NCBI GenBank assembly: GCA_028583405.1
Contig: CM053259.1
Location: forward strand, 17,211,594-17,275,593
Direction of reading: 5' to 3'
Length of the DNA: 64,000 bases
Source of the DNA: Pogonophryne albipinna
Taxonomy: Eukaryota > Chordata > Actinopteri > Perciformes > Artedidraconidae
This document shows positions 1 to 12,519 of the stretch, piece by piece; the stretch's first letter is position 1; the number at the start of each line of letters is the position of its first letter. The position numbers and the translations under genes were made by a program. The notes beneath the pieces were generated by a model, which was not told the origin of the DNA, did no database searches, and saw only the letters and a program-made list of their open reading frames with translations.

Positions 1-1566
1 TCCTCTGGCTTCCCCTCACGCAGGAGCTGTTAGTAAAGAAAGGTGACAATATTTAATAACTAAACATTGCTATGGACAGTAATATGTGGGAAATACACAG
101 TATTAAAACAAAGTCCTCACTTTTATCTCCTCTTCAAACATGTGTTTGTTCTCCGGTGAAGGATACACTGCGAGGCCTTGGGGCAGCAGCTTATTTCTGC
201 CAGCTGACTTTCTCACAAACACGGTGTCCCCTCGCACTCCGAGCTCTGCAAGAACAAACACAGGTATTTTAATAATGCAAAAGAAGTTCAGTGGTGCAAA
301 TATATTGTTTTACTTCCTGTGACAACTCTTGACATCTCAGGTTTGTTATCTGTGAGCAGTAATGGATTGTCCATTTACTCACACAAGTAATGTACTTCGT
401 TGAGCTGCTTGTACTTGACAAGAGTATATTAATGTTATGCTACTTTAAAGTTCTACTCCACTACATTTTGGAGGTCAATATTGAACTTTGTACTAAATAC
501 AGATATTGGCATATCATTCTAGGTTAAGATATCCAGCAAAAGTATACAAAGTCATTCAAATGAGCAACACCTTTACGAGCTGTGATGGATACATTATTGC
601 ATCAATAATCATAATCCAATCAATCTATATGATTCTGATTCAAGGGGCTTTATTGTTTTTAAGTCACAGGCTCCTTCTACAATGCAACATAAATGATATA
701 GGCCATTACGCATGCCAGTACTTTTACTTTTGGTACAAGAATCATTTGATACCAATACTTGTAACTGTAATTTCACAATTGTAATGCAGGACTTGATATT
801 TGAGTATTAAGGGTATTTGTTTCACCAGTGTCAGTGAGAGCAGTACATACTGGGAACTGTGGCCGTCAGGATGAGCTCCATCTTCTGCTTCGGAGCCTGT
901 TTGGTGTCTTCAACCAGTTTGTAGATTCTGTGTCTTCGAGGGTGAAGCCTGGGCGGACGGCCTTCTTTTGATAAGGGCACCTGCCACCATCTCTCCACGA
1001 TCACTGTATTCTGTGGAAACACCACGAACAAATAGATAAGTCTGCTGTCATGTCCTGTAGCCTCCTACATTTGGATTTATGTTTTTGGTTTAAGGGTTGG
1101 GCGATGAGATTGGTAAATACTTTATTCATCCCAAATTACTTTGAAACAGGAACAGTGTTGTCAAGCATTACATTTAATTTAACTAGTTTTAAGTGGGTAA
1201 AGGCATATAAAACATCTAGAAAAGTCTGTTAAACTCAGACAATTACACTCCTTAACTGTAATGCAAGAAAAAATAAACACTTATGATATTACGATATACA
1301 AAATTAAAACCTCTAGATATATAGTCTCGTAACACAATATTGATATACAATTTGAAATATTGCCCAGCCCTAATTGTAATGATTTGTCATGGCTCTCCAG
1401 CAGAACAGTGGAGTGCGGACCTAGTTATCTTTATTTTCAACAAACCACATATTAGTGTATAAAGTGCTCGGACACTGACCTGAGCAGGGCTGAGGGAGAA
1501 GCTCCTGACAGCAGTCTGCTGGTGGAGCATCAGATCCTGAAGGACACGGCGGCCTGAGCTCCACAT
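1..1566 (-). CDS. mrpl9: Mitochondrial ribosomal protein L9 (bL9m), 5' part, truncated by window edge
   Basis: Structural protein of the large subunit of the mitochondrial ribosome. Four exons are visible in transcript order: 1566-1480, 1010-851, 245-121 and 26-1, all with GT-AG borders and consistent phase (0, 1, 0). Exon 1 starts MWSSGRR and is rich in Arg, Ser and Gln, as expected of a mitochondrial presequence. Exon 2 carries the MRPL9 signature [20 protein letters not shown] and [19 protein letters not shown]. Joining exons 2 and 3 gives [14 protein letters not shown], the conserved bL9 N-terminal core, followed by [19 protein letters not shown]. Exon 4 begins LLREGKPE. The start ATG at 1566 is the one that gives a targeting peptide; an ATG further upstream lies in an unrelated reading extension. 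The 3' part is outside the window. Assignment rests on recognised family sequence. Confidence 0.9.
1094..1370. mobile_element. Short nonautonomous inverted-repeat element (MITE) in mrpl9 intron 1
   Basis: A 277-bp segment begins GGGTTGGGCGAT and ends ATATTGCCCAGCCC, so its ends are imperfect inverted repeats. It is flanked on both sides by TAA, which fits the 3-bp target duplication of PIF/Harbinger-type or Angel-like fish MITEs. It is AT-rich inside with no ORF. The superfamily is an inference from the 3-bp flank only. Confidence 0.5.
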
Positions 1567-2897
1567 GTTTACTGAACCAAGAAAGTCACCGCCTTCTACA
1601 AATCCCCTGAGATAAAGCACGAAAAATGGCAAATAAGTCTGCGTTTAAAAAACCTTTACTTTTAGGTTATTCTCCAGTCACAGGTCAGATAATCGCAGCA
1701 TGCATGTTAGCTTGATTTGCTAAAGGCTAATTTGAGTTGGTTCTGTGCGTGTGACGTAAAAGGACCCCGCCAGCAGAAATAGTTGACCTGAAAAAGGCCT
1801 GATTTAAAAGCCCTTACAAAATATCAAAATTAATGTACTGAGTCGTTAAAGAGGCAATCTTATTACAACTAACCTTTGGATTTACAGGCTTTTTAATACA
1901 TTCTCTTTTTTTTGTACTGAAAATGTTTACATCTAAAAGGCAATTCATCCTTAAAAGTATCTAATAATTGCTTATCATAGTACTTTTTTTTGTTGGATTG
2001 TATGGTCAAATTTGCCTAAAATTATATATCAGTTCATCATAGCAGTATATATACACACAGCTTTTCTTTTTTTGTGGCCCTGATGCTGCAGTTAAATGGT
2101 ATGGGCTATAAACACTCAGCTACCATGGCACTTAATTGACCCTATCAAAAATAAATGCTATGCTATATGAAACAGAATGAAACAGCCTTTACTTGTTATA
2201 CAGAGCAACTTAACACGAGTTGAAAGTATCCTATTTACAGCTTTCAGTATTTAAACCTCTCTCCTTTGATGCATTGATGTAGAAGTGTACTCCACAATGT
2301 GTCAGTGACATCACTGTTACAGTTGGGTTCCATTTTCCCAAGTTTAAAGTGCAAAACACTTTACACCCTAGCAAGAACAAGACACACAATGATAAGATAC
2401 TTAAATAGAACGGCAGCATTTATTCAAATCATCAGGAATATAGCTAAATTAATTAATTCACAACATATTACACTTTTATTTTCATAGATTACGAAACAAA
2501 TATTTTTTACAATACCACTTTAAGTGGTGCAACAAAGAAAAGTTATTCCACTGAGGAAAGACACCTGCAGAAAGCCAAATCTAGGTAAAGGATATTGTTT
2601 TACTAGCTGCCCATACTTTCAGTATCAAGTGCAAAAAGTGTAATGTGTATTTATGTATAAGGCTATGTCATTTATTTATTTATTTTTAAGCTCTTTTTTT
2701 CTGTGCCTATTAAAGTTGCTGTAACAATTGAATTGGGATTAATAACATTATCTTATCCAATCAAACTGTTCAACTACAAAAACAAAAAAGATAAAAAACC
2801 TTTAGCAGCAGAAGCATAATAAAAAGTTGAAAAAGTTTCACTCAACCTAGTGTAAAATCTCTAGACATTTGAAGACATGAGCGAATAAATCGTTCAA
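1567..2897. other. Intergenic region between mrpl9 and the tmem272-like gene
   Basis: It contains the mrpl9 upstream region and the likely 3' UTR of the tmem272-like gene just below 2898. It is AT-rich. I see no further coding exon; the short open frames here have no recognisable protein character. Confidence 0.5.
1752..1759. promoter_or_regulatory. CRE-like site upstream of mrpl9
   Basis: TGACGTAA lies about 190 bp upstream of the mrpl9 start codon, a typical position for CREB/ATF sites in housekeeping promoters. It is only an 8-bp match, so it is weak support. Confidence 0.25.
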
Positions 2898-4193
2898 TCA
2901 CACATCACCAACAATGGGTTCTTGGAAATCACTTGTCGCACCGTAGAAAGAATAGCGGCTGGGTACCAATCTGCCTCCTGAGATTACAATCTGACAGCAG
3001 GTCAGTACAGCGAAGCAGCATCCAAAGACGAACATGAGAGTCGTAGCGAGCCACACAATGGTGGTGATCACGAAGGCAAACAGGTAGGTTACCCTGTGGC
3101 AGTATGGAGCTGTTCCGGGTATGTAGTTGGGAGGATAGATAGGATAAATCCAGATAGAACCTACAGGAAAACATTTGAATTTGATTAAGACGTAGAACTA
3201 AACAAAGAAACCAAACTTGAAAGGCCCTGAAAACAATTTTTTTTTTTTTCTGATTTTTACTGATGGTAACAAAACAAACAGTTACTTCCTTGCACCAATC
3301 AGGATCAGAAATACTTATTTTTCCACTTACATAAAGTGCTATTTATCAATTTAGATTGTTTTGATGTGAGTTAGAATATAATTGCAAAGTGCGCCATAAA
3401 ACAAATACAGTATTATAAACCAACCAATGCCTATTTCTAGAAATCATGACTCAGTTACTAGAGCTAATCCTTGTTGTGAGCAGTTCAATGGAGGCATATT
3501 TTCTTTCTACAAAACTACACCCGCCAACAACTGAGAACAAGCCCCTATGATTATAGAAGAGTAGGATGAAATACAATACTCAACAATGTAATTGTATTTC
3601 AACGGCACCTGAGTAAATGCAGGCTACTCAGTTACTTTACATCATTGCATATTTTCATGTCCGGAGAGATAACATTTTGGTGACATTTTCTCCCACCTGC
3701 AATGAACCAGCCGAAACTGAAGAGGTACAGGAGGGTGATGCAGACGGAGCACATGTTGGGGACCCTGGCCCCCTCCCTGTTGGTCATGATGTAGGTCATA
3801 GACAGAGAGAGGAGGGTGGTCGCTCCCAGCACTATCAGGTAGATGGGGAGGATCGGCTCTACTGGACATCGTTGTAGATGTGTAAGCCCTATGATGGTGT
3901 CCAGAAACATGTTGATATTAACACAGGATCATGAAAAATACTCTCCAAAAAATATATGGTTTGCTGTCAAAAAAGATTACATTGATCAAACCTACCCAAA
4001 CCAATGGCTGCGATCATAAGCATCCACCAAATCATATTCGCCACAACTACAAGAAAGGAAGAGTGAGAGGGTAAGGAAGAGTACAATTTAAATAATAAGG
4101 CAAACATAAATGTGAGAGGAAAGATATCTTACCAAGTGATGCAATCGTTACAGCCCCTCGAGGCCTGATTTGGTCATCTGGAGACGGATTCAT
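2898..4193 (-). CDS. Transmembrane protein 272-like
   Basis: Four-pass membrane protein of unknown biochemical role, similar to the TMEM272 family. Exons in transcript order: 4193-4133, 4046-3996, 3888-3697 and 3160-2898; total 567 bp, 188 aa. All junctions are GT-AG and in phase. The start ATG (MNPSPDDQ) directly follows a CTGCAG acceptor. Predicted membrane segments lie near residues 20-38, 47-70, 80-105 and 122-155. Recognisable family sequence includes RCPVEPILPIYLIVLG after the first helix and SIWIYPIYPPNY after the third. The fourth segment ends in a cysteine-rich stretch (CCFAVLTCC), possibly palmitoylated. The C-terminus, EPIVGDV, is followed by TGA. Fish carry many TMEM272-like copies, so no exact orthologue is claimed. 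Confidence 0.83.
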
Positions 4194-5169
4194 CTCTGCA
4201 GTAAAGAAAGTCTTGTCCAGTTTTTACAAAGACATAATCAGGAAGAGAAGCTGCAGCAAAAGTTTTTTATCGTACCTGTTCAGTTCTGAATGGAGACACT
4301 GGAAAGACTTATTTTCTTTCTTCTTATTCACTAAATGAGTGTAGCTAGAGTCTGAGTCGGACACTGCTTACAAAGCATCTACCCTATTAACATCCTTTGC
4401 TGTTTTAGCCGGATGTTAAGACATATTATTTCAAGTCAACGCATTTCAACAACTGTTACGCAACACTCTCTGTGTTTAAATAGGAGGAAATTATGATAAC
4501 ATCTGACACAGATGATCTGCGTGCAACATTTTAAACCACAACTCAAGGGCTTATTTCATGAAGCAGAAAAGAACATTGGTGCACTTGCAGATACACAGAC
4601 AGGAAAAGCTGTGTTATCAGCTCTCATCAGTGTGGCTGTTAATACACGTTGCACTTTTATCACAAATGTTGTCATTTATTTTTAAAGCAGTTGGGCAGTA
4701 GAACAGTTTCTAAATCTGATTTTAATGTGTAAAATGTGGGCCTTTAAAATGGTTGTAAAAATGATTAAATGTGATTGAAATGAGTTTTTTTTAGGAATAA
4801 GCAAACCATGCAAAAACTATAAAGCTAAGATAAAAAATGGAGTAGAAAATATTGTCTTTTATATGGAATATGTCGGCAATGTTGATATCAAATGACCCGA
4901 CTGATGATTTTAATCGACAAAATGTGTACAAACAGCAATTATATCTACATGATCAGTTTTCACTGTAGTTTATTTTTGCACAAAACTTTGCATGTTCATT
5001 TCATGCCATTTCTGATTTATTTAAACAATGACATTTATTTAGTTTTCAGTTTCTTTGGTGAATGACAATACCTTTAATTGGAGGTACAATTTAGATTATG
5101 ATGGTTACAGTCAGTAGTGAGGTAACACCAGACTATAGACATATCATATATTTTGCCTCATGCTAGTAG
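4194..5169. other. Intergenic and UTR sequence, no gene seen
   Basis: AT-rich DNA between the tmem272-like start and the stop of the PI-PLC gene. It should hold the 3' UTR of the latter and the promoter and any non-coding first exon of the former. No coding exon or repeat family recognised. Confidence 0.45.
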
Positions 5170-7005
5170 TTACGGGAAATGTTGGAGCATCTTATTTCTC
5201 TGTGAAGAAATTCTATAATTGAAACTTGGTTTGTGATGAGCTGCGTAAAATACCGGTCTTTGGACCTCTCTCAGTTGGAAGTCAATGATCATTTGAATAG
5301 TAGGAGCAGCAGGGAAGTCCATGCATATGATTCCAAGGCGCTGCTTCTGGTCCGTCTTGGCGCTCAGGTAGTCGAACAGCTGTGCGTTGACGCGCAGAGC
5401 CACAGCGCGGGGGTACGCAAACACGCCAGCTCCACTGCTGTACGTAAGATAGATCTGGGCCAGGTTTCCTGCAGGAGCAGCCTCCAGGTGGTGATACACA
5501 CTCTGCCATTTGTCCTCCACATGCAGGAGTGTGGGTACCTACAGGGAACGGTACAATTTAATAATTTAAAAGCATGAATATAAATTACTTTTGACAGGTG
5601 TTTGTTGTGGCCTTCTCTTTTTATTATTAAAATTATTTATTTATTTGTTATCTTTAATATATATTTATTTTGTATATGCATGCTTCTTAGTTAACATTAA
5701 GCTGTCTTTGGCTCTTTTCTGCTGTAACAAATGTACATTTCCCCTCTGTGGGACGGATAAAGGTATTCTGATTCTGATTCTCTACTGATTCCCCTCAGTT
5801 TATACATGTTGAAAGGAGGATGTGATGGTTTACTTTAAACCCGAATAGCAAAGGAATACTGGATATAGCAACTATTTTCTCTCTTTCTGGGGTCTAGAGT
5901 TTTGATTGTGATTTGTGTGTTTGTTGATTTCTATCGCAAAACTTACATTGAAATGTTTGAACAATATGTTTCCATACCTTCCAGTCATCAGCTATGTCCA
6001 TGGAGCCATAGCGCACCCCCAGGTCTGGTCCAGGAAAGTCCTGCAGGACGATGAGTCTCCCCCGGGCCTCTCCCACGGTCGGCACGATCCGGCTGTGCCA
6101 CAGCAGGTCCCAGTGAATGTAGCGGTGGATGTAGTCTACCACAGCGCCGTAGATGTCGTTCGTCTCACTGCACTCCTCCTTCACACGCATCAGCACTGTC
6201 TCGCTGGGATACTCCCACAGGAAGTCAGCCACACCCTGCAGCACGTGGCCAAAGTGCCCCCGCTGGTAAGACACCCCGTGATGGAGTTTCAGTTTCCCGT
6301 TGATGTGACGGAGGCGGATGTCCAGGTAGCGGATGCCTGCACGGAGCTGGGAGGCCAGGCTCCAGGTCTGGCACTCAGCGTACACCCCTCCGTACAGGGC
6401 CATGGTGTTGTGGGTCCCGGGCAGGGTGACCTCAGACAGCGGCTGGTCATCCGGGATGTTGGCCATCCAGGACGGGTTGAGGAACTCCGGGTTGGGCGTG
6501 TCATCATAATCAGGTCTCTGAATGGCAGCGTGACTCAAACCGATGACTCTAAATACAAAAAAGGTTTTCATTTGTCTTGTTCTCAGAGAATGTCTAGGGT
6601 TGGCGACTTAGTGTTCATGATGTGGGTGCTTTCAAGCTCACCATTAATGAATATAATTCAATACGTGTGGTTATAATAGTTTGTGATGATAAACATTTGT
6701 ATATGTTTTAAGATGGAAATGTAATTACTCGAGTAAAAAAAAAGAATTGTATTCATAATTATTTAAGATTGTGCATCAGTCTGAGGCATTCAAAGGTGTT
6801 GTTTTGCTTTTGTAAAGCTGAGTTTTTGTGTCTACTGCATAAAACATGCAGTGGGATGAACAAAGTTAAATTAAATGAAATTGGATTCGTACTAATGTGA
6901 ATAAATATAATGGTATTTAGTATGTTAGATCAATGGCTTATCAATCTGAATTTTTTTTCAGTTTGCTCACCCCACCAGAACCATCAGCATCAGCGTCCTT
7001 TGCAT
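5170..7005 (-). CDS. Secreted bacterial-type phosphatidylinositol phospholipase C (PI-PLC X domain)
   Basis: Predicted to cleave phosphatidylinositol into diacylglycerol and inositol cyclic phosphate. Exons: 7005-6971, 6548-5978 and 5538-5170; 975 bp, 324 aa, all phases consistent. Joining exons 1 and 2 gives a hydrophobic N-terminus (MQRTLMLMVLVGVIGLSHA), a good signal peptide, so the enzyme is probably exported. An alternative in-frame ATG lies about 33 bases upstream. The X-domain active site is visible: PGTHNTMA (His58), YLDIRLR (Asp88 and Arg90) and LHHGVSY (His102). These match the two catalytic histidines and the Asp/Arg of Bacillus PI-PLC. There is no PH, EF-hand, Y or C2 domain, so it is not a classical eukaryotic PLC. 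Fish databases usually name such genes 1-phosphatidylinositol phosphodiesterase-like. Substrate and secretion are inferred. Confidence 0.84.
5700..5783 (+). repeat. Short LINE-type 3' tail remnant
   Basis: The motif CCCCTCTGTGGGACGGATAA followed by AGGTATTCTGATTCTGATTC is the kind of tail left by fish non-LTR retrotransposons. It lies in intron 2 of the PI-PLC gene. Boundaries are approximate. Confidence 0.4.
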
Positions 7006-7038
7006 TTTCACTCGCCTTCCCCTGATGCCGCTCATCAT

Positions 7039-10000
7039 CGACGGATCAGTTCTGAGGATCAGCAAATAAAAGACAAGAAAAACACATGTAACTGATGTAA
7101 CCCCTAATTTAATATAAAAGGAATAGAAAATTAGCAAAAATGATTGCCAATAAAATATATACATTTAATTAGCCGAGTAAACATCTGATCTTATTAATAA
7201 ACAAAAAACGAATTTGTCTTTACTTTGGTCATACTGTGTCTGTTGACATCGACTGTATAAATCCTTCAATATAATTTTTTAAAGTATTTTTCCAAATATA
7301 TGTTGAAAGAGTACTATGGTGTTGATGATGATCAGAACAAATATTGTTTAAACCTTTGCTCTTACTTTTTTGGGTGCTAGTGTCACTATAAAAATGGAAC
7401 TTCTGTATATCTGTATCAGATATAGATGTCATTTAGTCTCTTGGATTGATGTCATAGCCTTGACCCCAGCACTCGTGATTACTGTATTTAAGAAGTTAAA
7501 AAAAGAGACCAATTCCCAAAATGTACATATATCAGAGTTAGGCAGCATTATGGGAAAACAACTTTAGTTAAATCTTTAACTGTTCAATTACTGAAAGATG
7601 GGAAAACAACATTTCCCATGAGCTCTTAATCTTTCCTGGGAAAAATAAAAAATAAAACACGTTCCCTTTATGAAAGTATGTCGGCAGAAATATGAAAACA
7701 AACAGTGACAACAATTCCATGCCGGTCCGAGCTGGGCTCGGCCTCAGTGTACCCCGTCAGGCTCTCACAATAGCAGGGCTTAAGCCTTTTTTCTCATCCT
7801 AGACTGAATAAAACCACCCCCTGCTGCCGCCTCAAACCTGCTGATGTGTTCGTGTGCTGCTCTGGTCCTCTCCGGTTCACACCTGATACCAGAAGGTGTT
7901 GGTGCTCAGTCCGGTCCGGGCTACCTGAGGGGAGAGAGGGGAGAGAGGAGCTCCGAGGCAAAATGACAGAGACAGCGCGTGGAACCGTGATTTTATTGTG
8001 GGAAATACCGTAGTGGAGCAGCTGAGCTCTACGTTACAGAGCAGGGGTGGAGCAGAGGGGTGTGTTTGTGTGTGGGGGGTATTCATATGAACACGTACTT
8101 CATTTGTGGTGGTTTAGAAACACATCAATTCATAAAAAATAAAAAAGTGGATCAAAAGTTTACAATGAGGATCTTTGTCTTCCATTCCATAGTTATTTTA
8201 CAATACAATAAATAAAGTTTTTTTATCTGGTTAGTAATAATAATCATTAGTTTAGGTAAAAAAACATTAGGGGCTTTTCTAGGTGCATCAACTACAGCTG
8301 AATACTTTCCCACAGCGTTTCTTATCAGCTATGGAAAATCAAAAAATAGGCCCAATATTGATGTGATGTGATGTGTTTATATTGATATAAAGGTAAGAAC
8401 TTCCATAGAGAGAACTTGTAGAATGGTTGAAAATTAACAGAAAAACCCAGTTCTGAGAATACAGGATGTAGGATTGGTATTGTATTCTGTGGCGGTGTTA
8501 ATAGTGAGTCTTGAAGTTCAGATACAGATACAGTAGATTGGGTCATAAAGAATCTAAACACGTGTGTCCAAATATTCACAAAAGCATATAACCATCACTA
8601 CAGAACAGATTTGCTCTGCTGTTGAAGGACCCAATATCTCCATATGGCCTGAATAACTTCTCATCATATCAGTGTGGGGGAACCTTCTGTGTGGCAATGC
8701 AGGAGGAGTCACCGACTCAAAGGAGACAAGGAGAGAGCTGGAGCTTTGATGGCAAACACTGATGGGTTTATTTGGAGCTTCGGCCGGAGAATTCACAAAA
8801 CAAGTCAAAGAGTCAGAGGTTCTGACTTCACGGTAGAGTTGCCACGTCAATTCTGAAGAACTCTACCCCAGACCCATGTATTTAGCTAGTTCAGAGAGAA
8901 TAATCAACATTGTGCATAACAAGATAGAATCATAACACCTCTATCAGCTGACGCCAACAGGCAGGAACAGGGAGACAAAAGACTGAGAGCACAGCAGCCA
9001 AGGTTACAGGTGCCTTTGCTCAGTCAGGACAGTATGAACTGATAAACTGGGTCAAAGTTATGGGTTGCATATTTAACTGTAAAAAACTTAATTTGCACAA
9101 ATGCAACATCATGTGACCCAATAACCCTTTAAAGGGCTGAAAGAATACTGTATTGACCTGTTGGCCAGGGTCAGCTCTCTGAATGCTGAGGTGCCAGAGG
9201 CCCTCAACAGCTAGTCAGAAGAGGAGTAGTGAGATTCAGCACATTGTTGGCACTGGCTCAGTCCATTTTATTGACATTTTCAAACTTTTCTGGGACTGTG
9301 GACATCTTTTTAAGGTATATGGTCTGAAGTAGTAAAAGTGGCACTGTTTGACCTATATTCTTCTATATAAAATTGGATAGTCACCTCACAAGCTGCCTAA
9401 GAATTTGTTTTCCTATCCTATTCCTTTGTCCTGTACTATGAGAGTGACATCATTAAGTGTGTGAAGGTCAGGGAAAGTGTGTGTGTGTGTGTATGTATGT
9501 GTGTGTGTGTGTGTGGGAATGTGGCACATGGAAAAGTCTGCAGATGTTTTCTTTTTGTGTCTCTTATCACTCGAGGGAAGTCAAATATTACATTACTTGT
9601 CCTTGTTAAGTAATATTTGGTTAGCTGTCAGATTGTATACCAAGAGTGAATAGAAGATAACTTTTGGACTTTTTTTTAATAATAAGTCCAGGTGAATGCG
9701 TTGAACTATTCAATTTTGACTTTAACCCTTTCTATAAATATAAAATATAAAGTATTTAGTGTTTTTTTAGGTGTGCTTAACTCTTATGTTGTGTTCGGGT
9801 CTCCCGTGACCCGTTTCAAGTTAAAATGATATAATAACTACGCTCTAGTTTTTTTTATCGGAACAAGGCTTCATGATATCCTCCACAACAGCTATATAAA
9901 CACTACAAAACAGATTTTTACCATTTTTGCCAAGTCTGAAGGTCTCTAAAAAAAAAGTGTATAATTTGGCGTTGGTCACTCGGGGTCAAATTAGGCCCAA

Positions 10001-11121
10001 TCAAGATTCATCTTTGACTTTAGACACCCCACCTTATTATTTATTTACAATAATTATTTATTCATTAAAGATATTTAGTTTGTTGTCAAAGTGTAGCAAA
10101 GTTAACATTATTTTATATTTTAAGGTTAGGGGCCTTGGAGTGTGTGAAGCTGATCAGGAGACAGTCATGTATTACTGAGTGCCATAATGTAATTCTTCTT
10201 AACACCACCAGATAGCACTAATGTAATACATCCCCAAGCATGGCTTTGCATTTTAGTACTTCTACAAGTATAAAATGCTTTAAATGTTATTGATACAAAT
10301 GTCAGCATTTGAGTAAGAAATATATTTAAACTTTAAACTTACTTTGATGTGCCACAGTCATATTCTACAGAGCTGTCACCAAGGAGGATGAGGACGGAAT
10401 TCGAAAGACATGAACCAAGGCATCCAGAAGAAGAAGCTGCAGGAGAATATGGACAAACAGAGAGGTCCTGGAGTTTTAATATAAACTAAAATCTATAGTT
10501 ACCTGTTCAATCATAAACCACCAAATCACAGTAAGTGCAGTACAGTATGTCACAAAAGCCATGCTTGCACTTTGTTGTGCATTTATTCTTTCGGCAACAT
10601 TTTGTCCACTGTTTAAACATTGTTTTGATATTTCTGTTTGAAATTAACTTCATTCTTTACTGTATTTCAGGTACTTTTGTTAAACGCCATGAATTTATAT
10701 AAGGTTTTATAATCAGTATACATTTTGAGTTAATTGTTATTGGTAGCAGCCCTATGGTAGCAGCACACAAATATAGAATCAAACCAAAGTAATCATGTTA
10801 CATTTGAGGAAGATTTCATTATAATATAGTGTTATGTAAAGGTACATTTAAAATGGATTATTACTTGTTTATGTCACTAGAGGACCAACAAAAAAAAACA
10901 CACACATGCCCAACAATTGTCACACCTTTGATGAGTTTTACTGTTTCCCTTTCAGTATACAGAAACGTTTCTTCTTGTGTGGTCACGATTCTTCTTTAAG
11001 ACTGTCAGGGCGGAAGCTATTTGAGGAGAAAGAGGCTTATGACGTTCATGTTTTTATGAATCATCAGAATTACATTATAGCATTGCAGATTCAATGTTGG
11101 GGAGGTTTAGTGCAGGGGAAG
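7039..11121. other. Gene-poor stretch upstream of the PI-PLC gene
   Basis: The first kilobase (about 7.7-8.0 kb) is GC-richer and may hold the PI-PLC promoter and a non-coding exon. The rest is AT-rich with a GT microsatellite. No coding exon was recognised on either strand. Confidence 0.4.
9477..9515. repeat. GT microsatellite
   Basis: A run of GT dinucleotides interrupted by two GTAT units. Confidence 0.85.
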
Positions 11122-11123
11122 TA

Positions 11124-11330
11124 CAGTGGGGCAAAAAGGTATTTAGTCAGCCACCAATTGTGCAAGTTCTCCCACTTAAAAAGATGAGAGGCCTGTAATT
11201 TTCATCCTAGGTACACTTCAACTATGAGAGACAGAATGAGAAAAAAAATCCAGAAAATCACATTGTCTGACTTTTAAAGAATTTATTTGCAAATTATGGT
11301 GGAAAATAAGTATTTGGTCAAAAACAAAAG
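11124..11330. repeat. Left terminal inverted repeat of the Tc1 element
   Basis: The outer roughly 110 bp (to the ATGAGAGACAGAATGAG block near 11240) and an inner AATAAGTATTTGGTCA near 11305 are mirrored at the other end. These are candidate outer and inner transposase-binding sites. Confidence 0.75.
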
Positions 11331-11336
11331 TTCATC

Positions 11337-12359
11337 TCAATACTTTGTTATATACCCTTTGTTGGCAATGACAGAGGTCAAACGTTTTCTGTAAGTCTTC
11401 ACAAGGTTTTCACACACTGTTGCTGGTATTTTGGCCCATTCCTCCATGCAGATCTCCTCGAGAGCAGTGATGTTTTGGGGCTGTCGCTGGGCAACACGGA
11501 CTTTCAACTCCCTCCAAAGATTTTCTATGGGGTTGAGAGCTGGAGACTGGCTAGGCCACTCCAGGACCTTGAAATGCTTCTTACGAAGCCACTCCTTCGT
11601 TGCCCGGGCGGTGTGTTTGGGATCATGGTCATGCTGAAAGACCCAGCCACGTTTCATCTTCAATGCCCTTGCTGATGGAAGGAGGTTGTCACTCAAAATC
11701 TCACGATACATGGCCCCATTCATTCTTTCCTTTACACGGATCAGTCGTCCTGGTCCCTTTGCAGAAAAACAGCCCCAAAGCATGAGGTTTCCACCCCCAT
11801 GTTTCACAGTAGGTATGGTGTTCTTTGGATGCAACTCAGCATTCTTTCTCCTCCAAACACGTCTAGTTGAGTTTTTACCAAAAAGTTCTATTTTGGTTTC
11901 ATCTGACCATATGACATTCTCCCAATCCTCTTCTGGATCATCTAAATGCTCTCTAGCAAACTTCAGACGGGCCTGGACATGTACTGGCTTAAGCAGGGGG
12001 ACACGTCTGGCACTGCAGGATTTGAGTCCCTGGCGGCGTAGTGTGTTACTGATGGTAGCCTTTGTTACTTTGGTCCCAGCTCTCTGCAGGTCATTGACTA
12101 GGTCCCCCCGTGTGGTTCTGGGATTTTTGCTCACCGTTCTTGTGATCATTTTGACCCCACGGGGTGAGATCTTGCGTGGAGCCCCAGATCGAGGGAGATT
12201 ATCAGTGGTCTTGTATGTCTTCCATTTTCTAATAATTGCTCCCACAGTTGATTTCTTCACACCAAGCTGCTTACCTATTGCAGATTCAGTCTTTCCAGCC
12301 TGGTGCAGGTCTACAATTTTGTTTCTGGTGTCCTTTGACAGCTCTTTGGTCTTGGCCAT
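11337..12359 (-). CDS. Tc1-like transposase, apparently intact
   Basis: 340-aa cut-and-paste transposase. The N-terminus ([20 protein letters not shown]) begins a paired-like helix-turn-helix DNA-binding region to about residue 110, with a GRPR-like turn (RSGAPRK). The catalytic DDE domain follows: WSDETKIE (first Asp), [10 protein letters not shown] (second Asp) and NPIENLW (Glu). Counted by hand there are 34 residues between the second Asp and the Glu, the Tc1 DD34E signature. A glycine-rich box ([12 protein letters not shown]) lies between the first two. The frame is open from ATG to stop with no frameshift, and 340 aa is the usual family length. Activity cannot be shown from sequence alone. 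Confidence 0.93.
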   Translation of the reverse strand: MAKTKELSKDTRNKIVDLHQAGKTESAIGKQLGVKKSTVGAIIRKWKTYKTTDNLPRSGAPRKISPRGVKMITRTVSKNPRTTRGDLVNDLQRAGTKVTKATISNTLRRQGLKSCSARRVPLLKPVHVQARLKFAREHLDDPEEDWENVIWSDETKIELFGKNSTRRVWRRKNAELHPKNTIPTVKHGGGNLMLWGCFSAKGPGRLIRVKERMNGAMYREILSDNLLPSARALKMKRGWVFQHDHDPKHTARATKEWLRKKHFKVLEWPSQSPALNPIENLWRELKVRVAQRQPQNITALEEICMEEWAKIPATVCENLVKTYRKRLTSVIANKGYITKY

Positions 12360-12519
12360 AGTGGAGTTTGGAGTGTGACTGTTTGAGGTTGTGGACAGGT
12401 GTCTTTTATACTGATAACGAGTTCAAACAGGTGCCATTAATACAGTTAACGAGTGGAGGACAGAGGAGGCTCTTAAAGAAGAAGTTACAGGTCTGTGAGA
12501 GCCAGAAATCTTGTTTGTT

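Noticed and set aside
5915..6676. 253-aa open frame opposite the PI-PLC exon
   Set aside because: Mirror of a conserved catalytic exon; its sequence has no family character.
9783..10000. Possible piggyBac-like or other MITE (TTATGTTGTGTTCGGGTC with GTGACCCG and GTCACTCGGGGTC)
   Set aside because: The motifs suggest inverted ends but I could not find a matching pair with a target duplication.
11686..12378. 230-aa open frame opposite the Tc1 transposase
   Set aside because: Antisense shadow of a well-supported transposase, with no recognisable protein.
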